Shown: positions 6,554 to 12,589 of the stretch, piece by piece | How positions within the stretch are numbered: position 1 is the stretch's first letter | Layout: each line of letters starts with the position of its first letter | Assembly (NCBI GenBank): GCA_035646375.1 | Contig: DASRPM010000225.1 | Location: 1 to 13,623 of the forward strand | Source of the DNA: DASYRM01 sp035646375 | GTDB taxonomy: Bacteria > Acidobacteriota > Vicinamibacteria > Vicinamibacterales > UBA2999 | DNA length: 13,623 nt | Direction of reading: 5' to 3' | Program-made: the position numbers and the translations under genes | Notes under the pieces: model-generated | Database searches by the model: none | Seen by the model: the letters and a program-made list of their open reading frames with translations, nothing else | What the model was told of the DNA's origin: nothing

Positions 6554-7891
6554 GATGGTCAGCGGTTCGGTGCTGTCGCCGATGCGGTCCACCGGCGCGC
6601 CCATCTTGTGCAGCATCGCCAGCAGCAGGTTGGACATCGGCGTGTGCGGGGCGTGACGCAGGTGGCGTCCTCCGGCGAGCCGGCCCGACGCGCCGCCGGC
6701 GAGCACGACCGGCAGCGGATCGAAGTTGTGCTCGTTGCCGTCGCTCAGGCTGCTGCCGTAGAGGATCATCGAGTGATCGAGCAGGGTGCCGTCGCCGTCC
6801 GGCGTCGCCTGCAGCCGCTCGAGGAAGTAGCCGAGCATCTTCACGTGGTAGCGGTTGATGACGGCGAACTGGTCCATGTTCTTCCGCTCGTTCGAGTGGT
6901 GCGACGCGTTGTGGAAGCCGTCGCGCACGCCCGTGGCCGGATACACGGCGTTGCTGTTCTCGCGGGCGAACATCAGCGTGGAGATGCGCGTCACCTCCGA
7001 CTTGTAGGCCAGCACCTGCAGGTCGAACATCAGCTTCAGGTGCGATTCGAACTCGGCGGGAATGCCCACCGGCGCGTCGGGCAGATCGAGATTGCGTGAC
7101 AGGGTCGCGTCGACCTGCTTGACGCGGCGCTCGATCTCGCGGACCTCGTCGAGGTACTCGCGGAGCCGGCGCCGGTCGCTGGCCGGCAGGTCCTTCTCGA
7201 GCGACGGCACCTCGCCGCGGATCGAATCCAGCAGGCTTTTGGCCTGGTTGCGCCGCTCCTGCCGCTGCGCGTCGGTGCTGCCGTCGCCGAACAGCCGCTG
7301 AAAGACGATCTGCGGGTTGTTCTCCATCGGCAGCGGCAGCGTGGCGGACTTCCACGCCAGCGTGTTCCGGTAGGCGCAGGTGAAGCCGGCGTCGCCGCAA
7401 TTCAGGTTGAGCGGCTCCATCGAGAGCTCGATCGAGGGCAGCGGCGTGTCCTGCCCCACGTGCAGCGCGGCGAGCTGATCGACGGTCGTGCCGACGAAGG
7501 CCTCGTTCTTCTTCACCGGGTGGGCGCCGCTCAGGAACACGGCGGCGGCGCGCACGTGGTTTTCGGCACCGCCCGTGTCCTCGCCGGTCGCGGGCGCCAC
7601 CGGCGCGTGGGCCAGGTCGCTCACGACCACCAGCCGATCGCGGAACGCCTCGAGCGGTTGCAGGGTCTCGGAGAACTGGAACGCCCGGCCCTCGCCGGCC
7701 GGCGTCCACTTGTCCATGGTGGCGCCGTGCGGAATGTAGATGCAGCCGAGGCGCGTCTTGGGCGCCGCCGCGGTCTGGGCGAGCATCGTCCCGGCCGGGA
7801 CCATCGAGTCGAGCAGCGGCAGCGCCAGCGAGACGCCGGCGCCGCGCAGGAACGTCCGCCGCGAGAGGTGCTTCTTCGCGATGAAACTCAC
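6551..7891 (-). CDS. Tat-exported DUF1552 family protein
   Basis: The product is 446 residues, typical for DUF1552, a family of unknown function common in Planctomycetes and Acidobacteria. The N-terminus carries a twin-arginine signal, SRRTFLRGAGVSLALPLL (residues 10-27), implying export after folding or with a cofactor. Family-like blocks follow: CIYIPHGATMDKWTP, VVSDLAHAP, GGAENHVRAAAVFLSGAHP, PLPSIELSMEP, SLEKDLPASDRRRLREYLDEVREIERRV, HNASHH, and near the end LDHSMILYGSSLSDGNEHNFDPLPVVLAGG. The last block recalls the alkaline-phosphatase-like fold of the related DUF1501 family. The GTG at 7891 is chosen because it overlaps the upstream stop as GTGA, has GGAGGG 8 nt upstream and starts just before the Tat signal. 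The frame stays open far upstream, but that part is a shadow of the DUF1592 gene. It is the last gene of a coupled three-gene set. Confidence 0.93.
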   Translation of the reverse strand: MSFIAKKHLSRRTFLRGAGVSLALPLLDSMVPAGTMLAQTAAAPKTRLGCIYIPHGATMDKWTPAGEGRAFQFSETLQPLEAFRDRLVVVSDLAHAPVAPATGEDTGGAENHVRAAAVFLSGAHPVKKNEAFVGTTVDQLAALHVGQDTPLPSIELSMEPLNLNCGDAGFTCAYRNTLAWKSATLPLPMENNPQIVFQRLFGDGSTDAQRQERRNQAKSLLDSIRGEVPSLEKDLPASDRRRLREYLDEVREIERRVKQVDATLSRNLDLPDAPVGIPAEFESHLKLMFDLQVLAYKSEVTRISTLMFARENSNAVYPATGVRDGFHNASHHSNERKNMDQFAVINRYHVKMLGYFLERLQATPDGDGTLLDHSMILYGSSLSDGNEHNFDPLPVVLAGGASGRLAGGRHLRHAPHTPMSNLLLAMLHKMGAPVDRIGDSTEPLTI

Positions 7892-10236
7892 GGTTGCGAC
7901 CCTCCCTCGTACCTCTTCATCTGAAACGGCGTGCTCTTCACGATGCCCGTCACGAGGGCCGAGAACCGGTTGTTCGCGCCGGCCGCGTCGCGCGCGATGG
8001 CGCGGACGGCCGGCATGTCGAAGTAGTCGATTCGCCGCCCCAGGGCGTAGGTTAGCAGCTTCTCGGCCGCCGTCGCGACGAACGCCTCGCGGCGGTCCAG
8101 GATGGCCTTCCGCAGGCTGGCCGGGCCGTCGAGCGGCGTGCCGTCCACGAGCCGTCCGGCGGCGTTGACGGGCACGCCCTCGTCGGTGTCGCGCAGTTTC
8201 CCGATCAGATCGAACGGCTCGAGCGAGAAGCCGATCGGATCCATCACTGCGTGACAGGCGGCACAGCTCGGGTTGGCGCGGTGCTGTTCCAGCCGCTGGC
8301 GCAGCGACATCGGCGTGGCCCCGTGCGCCACCGATTGCTCGAGGTTCGTTTCGACGCCCGGCGGCGGCGACGGCACCGGCGCGCCCAGCAGGTTCTCGAG
8401 GATCCACTTGCCGCGCTTCACCGGCGATGTGCGGTTGCCCGCGGAGGTCACCGTCAGGAAGCTCCCCTGTCCGAGCAGGCCGCGCCGCGGGCTGTCGCCC
8501 AGGGCGATGCGCCGGAAGCGGCTGCCGCGGACGTTGGGAATGCCGTAGTGGCGCGCCAGCCGCTCGTCCACGAACGTGTAGTCGGCGTCCACGAGGTCGA
8601 GGATACTGCGATCCTCGGCCACGATCGTCTCGAACAGGAGCTCGGTTTCGCGCGCGAACGCGTAGCGCAGGCTGCCGTCGAACTCCTTCGTGACGGGCGA
8701 CACGTCGTCGAGCGCGCGCAGCTGCAGCCACTGGCCGGCGAGGTTGTCCACGAGCGCCGCGGCGCGCGGGTCCGCCAGCATGCGGCGGGTCTGCTGCGCC
8801 AGTACGGCCGCGTCGGACAAGCGGCCTTTCGCGGCGAGCCCAAGCAGCTCGTCGTCAGGAATGCTGCTCCACAGGAAGAATGACAGCCGGGACGCGAGCT
8901 CCAGATCGGTCACGCGGTACACGGCCCGCGCCGAAGCCTTGGCGAAGGCGGGCTCCTTCTCGAAGCGGTAGATGAACCGCGGGTCCACCAGGATGCGCGC
9001 GAGCGCGTACTGGATGCCGGCGTCGAAGCCGCGCAGCTTGTGGCCCGACGCGTAGAACCCGAGGAGCATCTCGACGCTCGGATCCTTCTCGCTCACCGGC
9101 CGCCGCATCGCGCGGGTGGCCAGCGACGAGAGGATGCGGCGCGCGCACGCCGTCTCCTCAGGTGTACTGGTCGAGGCCTCGTCTCGCCGAAGCGCGGAGC
9201 GCGAAGGCGGACGGCAGATGAAGATGCGGCGGCGGCTTGGCGTGTCGCCAGGGCCTGTCGCGTTCAACGGTCCGTTGATGCCGAGGCTGTTGACGCCGGC
9301 CGTGTTGGCGAGCTCGGCGAACAGGTCGTCCACGCCGCGGGGGTTGGAGCGGCGCACGACGGCCACGCCGACGGTGTGCGGGCCGGCCGGCACCCGCAGC
9401 TTGATGCCGCCGCGCGGTGGCGTGCGTCCGACGACCTGCACGCGCACGCCGTCGATGGTGATCTCGGCCTCGTCGTCCACGCCGACCGCCGGCAGCCCGA
9501 AGAAGCCGACGCCGCCGCGGCCCACGCGGAACTCGTATTCGGCGTCGAGCGGGAAGACGTGCGTCACGAGCAGGCCGCCGCGCGTGCCGAGCGGCAGCCC
9601 CTCCTGGTTCATCGCCTGCGAGACGCCGCGCCTGGCCTGATAGGTGGTGAGGTCGGCGCTGATCGTCGGGTCGCCCACCGCCAGGCGCGAGATCCTCGCC
9701 GCGGCCGACACATAGGCCTGCATCAGGGCGGGCGAGACGCTGAGCACGCTCGCCATGTTGTCGAAGCCCTCGCTCGAGTCGTCGCCCGGCAGCAGCGCCG
9801 CCGCGTCGATCGGCAGGTCGAGCAGATCGCGCACCGCGTTGGCGTATTCGGTCCGGTTCAGCCGGTGGAGCCCCGGCGCCCCCGGGTTGGGCGCCGCCGC
9901 GGCCGCGCGATCGATGGTGGTTTCCACCGCCGCGGCCAGCCCGTCGAGCGCCGGCCGATCGGGCCGGGGGGCGTTGGCCGGCGGCATCATGCCGGTCCGC
10001 ACCTTGCGCACGACCTTTTCCCAGACCTGCGGCTGCTGGCCGGCCTGGGCGACGGGCAGCCCCTCGAGCACCAGGCCGCCGGTCTTGAGGCGATTGCTGT
10101 GGCAGCTGACGCAGTAGCGATCGACCACCGCCTGGGCTCCTTGCTGGGCGCCTGCAGGAGCCGCGGCGAGGAGGAGCAGTACCGCTGCAAGAATCGCGAG
10201 GCGGGCCTGAAGACCCGCAACTACGTACCTGCTCAT
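7888..10236 (-). CDS. Secreted DUF1592-family protein with two CxxCH motifs
   Basis: The product is 782 residues with a signal peptide at 1-30 (AVLLLLAAAPAGA before the cleavage region). The domain order appears to be: a cytochrome-c-like part with CVSCH at 42-46; a DUF1587 part (LNRTEYANAVRDLLDL and the GFDN stretch); then DUF1595 (RRPVSEKDPSVEMLLGFY...ARILVDPRFIYRFE), DUF1592 (DLELASRLSFFLWSSIPDDELL through YGIPNVRGSRFRRI), DUF1588 (NRTSPVKRGKWILENLLGAPVP...NPSCAACH) and a C-terminal DUF1585 (RKAILDRREAFVATAAEKLLTYALGR). A second CxxCH, CAACH, lies at 658-662, so two heme c groups are possible. Family function is unknown; a role in extracytoplasmic oxidation or polymer breakdown is often guessed. 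The ATG at 10236 overlaps the ankyrin gene's stop (ATGA) and starts the signal peptide; the frame continues open upstream only as a shadow. Two palindromic repeats are embedded in frame at residues 343-351 and 429-436. Confidence 0.93.
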   Translation of the reverse strand: MSRYVVAGLQARLAILAAVLLLLAAAPAGAQQGAQAVVDRYCVSCHSNRLKTGGLVLEGLPVAQAGQQPQVWEKVVRKVRTGMMPPANAPRPDRPALDGLAAAVETTIDRAAAAAPNPGAPGLHRLNRTEYANAVRDLLDLPIDAAALLPGDDSSEGFDNMASVLSVSPALMQAYVSAAARISRLAVGDPTISADLTTYQARRGVSQAMNQEGLPLGTRGGLLVTHVFPLDAEYEFRVGRGGVGFFGLPAVGVDDEAEITIDGVRVQVVGRTPPRGGIKLRVPAGPHTVGVAVVRRSNPRGVDDLFAELANTAGVNSLGINGPLNATGPGDTPSRRRIFICRPPSRSALRRDEASTSTPEETACARRILSSLATRAMRRPVSEKDPSVEMLLGFYASGHKLRGFDAGIQYALARILVDPRFIYRFEKEPAFAKASARAVYRVTDLELASRLSFFLWSSIPDDELLGLAAKGRLSDAAVLAQQTRRMLADPRAAALVDNLAGQWLQLRALDDVSPVTKEFDGSLRYAFARETELLFETIVAEDRSILDLVDADYTFVDERLARHYGIPNVRGSRFRRIALGDSPRRGLLGQGSFLTVTSAGNRTSPVKRGKWILENLLGAPVPSPPPGVETNLEQSVAHGATPMSLRQRLEQHRANPSCAACHAVMDPIGFSLEPFDLIGKLRDTDEGVPVNAAGRLVDGTPLDGPASLRKAILDRREAFVATAAEKLLTYALGRRIDYFDMPAVRAIARDAAGANNRFSALVTGIVKSTPFQMKRYEGGSQP
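8929..8950. repeat. Interrupted palindrome inside the DUF1592 gene, copy A
   Basis: On the plus strand the arms are CGCCGAAGCC and GGCGAAGGCG around TT. Pairing is CGCC with GGCG and GCC with GGC, with a symmetric GAA/GAA bulge between. In the gene it is translated as part of PAFAKASAR, between the DPRFIYRFEKE block and the VYRVTDLELASRL block, a linker position. It shares its arm design with copy B at 9185-9209. Confidence 0.75.
9185..9209. repeat. Interrupted palindrome inside the DUF1592 gene, copy B
   Basis: On the plus strand the arms are CGCCGAAGCGC and GCGCGAAGGCG around GGA: the same CGCC-GAA-GC ... GC-GAA-GGCG design as copy A with a longer inner stem. In the gene it is translated within PPSRSALRRDE, in a Ser/Thr/Arg-rich stretch between the RIFICRP block and the CARRILSSLATRAMRRPV block. 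It is read in a different frame from copy A. Confidence 0.75.
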
Positions 10237-11777
10237 GGCTTGGCGCCCAGCTTCTCGAGCAGCGCGAGGGTGGCCGGTTTCTTCTCCGCCCCCACCGCCG
10301 CCAGGAACACGCCTTCGGCCCAGCGCAGCGCCGTGCGTCCTTCCTTGTCCTTCACGTCGAGCCGGGCGCCGCGCTTCACCAGGAACTCGATGATGTCGTT
10401 GGAGCCGCGGTTCGTGGCGCCGAGGAGCGCCGTCAGCCCCATCGAATTGGTGGCGTTGACGTCGGCGCCCAGCTCGAGGCACAGCGCCACGGCGTCGTAG
10501 CGCGCCTGCACCGACTCGGTGTAGGTCTGCGCCACCACCCAGTTCACGCCCGCGGCCGCCATGAGCGGCGTCGTGCCGGCCAGCGTCGGCAGGTTCGGAT
10601 CCGCGCCGCGCGACACGAGCAGTTTCATGGTGGTCGTGTCGCCCGAGAGCGCCGCGCGCAGGAACGGCGTCTGTCCGGTGAAGTCCACCCACGACACGTC
10701 GTTGAGCGAGTAGAGCCACCGGCGCGGCGGCGGCAGCTCGCGCGTGCGGGCGTTGACGTTGGCGCCCTTGTCGATCAGCAGCCGGATCAGATCGAGAAAC
10801 GGCGGCCGGTCCACGCCGTTGTCGGTCGGCGCATCCTGGTCGTTGTTGTTCATGTCCAGGTTGCGGTACTCGACCGCGGCCCAGAGGGGCGTGCGCCCCC
10901 AGAAGTCGTCGCCGTTGACGTTCGCGCCGCGCTCGATCAGCAGCCGCGCCACGGCGATCTGACCGTTGAGCGACGCCATCAGCAGCGGCCGGATGGCGTT
11001 GCCGTCGCCGAGCTCGAGGTCGGCGCCGGCGGCCACGAGCCGCCGCGCGGCCTCGAGGCGCCCGTCGCGGGCCGCGTAGAGAAGCGGCGTCATGCCGCCT
11101 TTCACTTCGGCGCGGCGGCCGCGATCGGGCAGGCCGCCCCGGTTGATCCCCACGCCTTCGGACCCGCAGCCGGTGCCTTTGCACGGCGGCACGAAGTTCG
11201 GCGTCGGCCCCTTCCGCGTCTGCGCGTCGACCGAGGCGCCCGCCGTGATCAGCACGTCCACCGCCGCCGGGTGATCCTCGCGCACGGCGATCATCAGCGC
11301 CGTCTGCTGGAACTCCGGTTCGCGCGCGTCCACCAGGGCCCCGCGCTCGAGGAGCAGCCGCATGGCCGGCACCGCGCCGGTACGCGTGGCGGTCATGAGC
11401 GCCGTCTCGCCGCCCGGGTCGGTGGCGTTGGCATCGGCGCCAGCGTCCAGCAGCCGCTGGATCAGGGCCACGTTGCCGTTGAGGCTCGCAAGGTAGAGCG
11501 GCGTGAGGCCGTAGCGGTCCTTGGCGGTCACGTTGGCGCCGGCGCGCAGCAGCGCGTCGGCAATGTCGAGCCGATCGGCATGCACCGCGGCATGGAGCGC
11601 CGTCAGGCCGTCCTCGCGCGCGGCATTCACGTCCGCCTTCTGCCCGAGCAGCGTGCGCACGGACGCGAGATCGCCGCGGTCTGCCGCATCCACGAGCGGC
11701 ACCCGGCCGGCGGCGGCCGCCGCGCCGGGCTGAAGTAAGAGGGCCGCCAGCGCGCAGGCGAGGAATCGCGCGAACAT
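10233..11777 (-). CDS. Secreted ankyrin-repeat protein
   Basis: The product is 514 residues. Residues 1-23 (FLACALAALLL then Ala-rich) form a signal peptide, so the repeats are probably outside the cytoplasm. About twelve ankyrin repeats follow, each with the G-x-TPLxxAxxxG...LLxxGAxxN pattern, for example DGLTALHAAVHADRLDIADA, YGLTPLYLASLNGNVALIQR and FTGQTPFLRAALSGDTTTMK. The array is broken by a ~45-residue segment near residues 190-235 that contains PPCKGTGCGSEG and Gly/Arg-rich sequence, and by two shorter loops (NNNDQDAPTDNGVDRPP; RELPPPRRWLYSLNDVSW). Ankyrin arrays bind other proteins, so the coupled DUF1592 and DUF1552 products are obvious candidate partners; this is inference. No Shine-Dalgarno is visible before the ATG, but TAGAAT lies 6 nt upstream. 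The stop overlaps the next start as ATGA. Confidence 0.93.
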   Translation of the reverse strand: MFARFLACALAALLLQPGAAAAAGRVPLVDAADRGDLASVRTLLGQKADVNAAREDGLTALHAAVHADRLDIADALLRAGANVTAKDRYGLTPLYLASLNGNVALIQRLLDAGADANATDPGGETALMTATRTGAVPAMRLLLERGALVDAREPEFQQTALMIAVREDHPAAVDVLITAGASVDAQTRKGPTPNFVPPCKGTGCGSEGVGINRGGLPDRGRRAEVKGGMTPLLYAARDGRLEAARRLVAAGADLELGDGNAIRPLLMASLNGQIAVARLLIERGANVNGDDFWGRTPLWAAVEYRNLDMNNNDQDAPTDNGVDRPPFLDLIRLLIDKGANVNARTRELPPPRRWLYSLNDVSWVDFTGQTPFLRAALSGDTTTMKLLVSRGADPNLPTLAGTTPLMAAAGVNWVVAQTYTESVQARYDAVALCLELGADVNATNSMGLTALLGATNRGSNDIIEFLVKRGARLDVKDKEGRTALRWAEGVFLAAVGAEKKPATLALLEKLGAKP

Positions 11778-11783
11778 GCGCGA

Positions 11784-11789
11784 ATTCTA
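11784..11789 (-). promoter_or_regulatory. Candidate -10 hexamer (TAGAAT)
   Basis: Read on the minus strand, TAGAAT matches TATAAT at five of six positions and ends 6 nt before the ankyrin gene's ATG, a spacing that would start the transcript at the start codon. No -35 box is recognisable at 16-18 nt; that place is taken by the CTCGTC/GACGAG palindrome. It could drive the three-gene ankyrin-DUF1592-DUF1552 unit. Confidence 0.33.
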
Positions 11790-11801
11790 CCGTGGCTCCG
11801 C

Positions 11802-11815
11802 CTCGTCGTGACGAG
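11802..11815. repeat. Short perfect palindrome upstream of the ankyrin gene
   Basis: CTCGTC (11802-11807) and GACGAG (11810-11815) flank GT in the 56-nt gap between the response regulator stop and the ankyrin start. It could be an operator or a weak terminator stem, but no T-run follows on the minus strand. At this length in GC-rich DNA it may be chance. Confidence 0.4.
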
Positions 11816-11833
11816 CTCGAGGCTCCCCCACGT

Positions 11834-12589
11834 TTACAAGAGCGAGCTGAGCCGCGTGTAGCCGGCGCGGCTCACCGGCAGGCGCCGGCCGTCGGTGAGC
11901 ACCGCCACGCGGTTTTCCCGTTCGTCCTGATCCACCCGGACCAGCCGCCCCAGGTTGAGCAGGTACGAGCGGTGGATCCGGATGAACACCGCGGGATCGA
12001 GCGACGCCTCCGTCTCGGCCAGCGTCTGCTCCTTCAGGTAGTCCTTGCCCTCGGAGCGGAAGCAGACGTAGTCGTCCTGCGCCTGCACGTAGTCGATCTT
12101 GTCGACCGGAATCACGTGCACGCGCGGCCCGTCGCGCACGAGCACGCGATGCGCGTGCCCTTCCTTCGGCTTGGCGGCGGCCATGGCGCCCGGCGACGCG
12201 GCCCGCTCCCCGCGGCCGAGCCGCTCGCGCACGCGGACCAGCGCCTCGCCCAGGCGCTCGGCGCTGATCGGCTTCAGCAGGTAATCGACCGCGTGCACTT
12301 CGAACGCGCGCAGCGCGTACTGGTCGTACGCGGTGGTGAAGACCACCGCGACGTCGCGTCCCACGAGGTCGAGCACTTCGAACCCGTCCAGCTTCGGCAT
12401 CTGCACGTCGAGCAGCAGCAGGTCCGGGGCGAGCTCCGACACGGCTTTGACCGCCTCGAAGCCGTTGGCGCACTGCGCCACCACTTCGACGTTCGGCTCG
12501 GCGGCGAGGAACTCGGCGAGGACCGCCCGCGCCAGTGGCTCGTCGTCCACGACGGCGATTCGCAGCGGAAGAGAAGAGGGCTCAGGCAT
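11834..12589 (-). CDS. LytTR-family response regulator (LytR/AlgR type)
   Basis: The product is 251 residues. The receiver domain (about 9-125) shows the acidic pair D15-D16 (VVDDE), the phosphoacceptor D61 (LLLLDVQMPKLDG), T85-T86 and K106 (DYLLKPIS). After a short Ala/Gly-rich linker comes a LytTR DNA-binding domain (about 148-251) with VDKIDYVQAQDDYVCF, FIRIHRSYLLNL and the end RLPVSRAGYTRLSSLL. Such regulators bind pairs of short direct repeats and activate transcription when phosphorylated. The ATG at 12589 is chosen because the receiver starts here and it overlaps the kinase stop by 8 nt; the frame is open to 12760, but only as a shadow of the kinase gene. Its partner is almost surely the kinase encoded just upstream. 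Targets are not shown by the sequence; the ankyrin-led genes 56 nt downstream are the nearest candidates. Confidence 0.95.
   Translation of the reverse strand: MPEPSSLPLRIAVVDDEPLARAVLAEFLAAEPNVEVVAQCANGFEAVKAVSELAPDLLLLDVQMPKLDGFEVLDLVGRDVAVVFTTAYDQYALRAFEVHAVDYLLKPISAERLGEALVRVRERLGRGERAASPGAMAAAKPKEGHAHRVLVRDGPRVHVIPVDKIDYVQAQDDYVCFRSEGKDYLKEQTLAETEASLDPAVFIRIHRSYLLNLGRLVRVDQDERENRVAVLTDGRRLPVSRAGYTRLSSLL

Noticed and set aside
7892..8731. N-terminal extension of the DUF1552 frame up to 8731
   Set aside because: It lies inside the DUF1592 gene in another frame and is Arg/Ala-rich; the Tat signal and the GTGA overlap with a GGAGGG site place the start at 7891.
9040..10500. Plus-strand frame of 486 codons opposite the DUF1592 and ankyrin genes
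   Set aside because: Shadow of two strongly supported genes; composition is His/Arg/Ala-rich and shows no family motifs.
11778..11833. LytTR binding site before the ankyrin gene
   Set aside because: Only one weak half-match (ACGTTTAC at the regulator's stop) was found and no second direct repeat at the usual spacing.
11802..11833. Intrinsic terminator after the response regulator gene
   Set aside because: Short stems can be drawn, but no T-run follows them on the minus strand.
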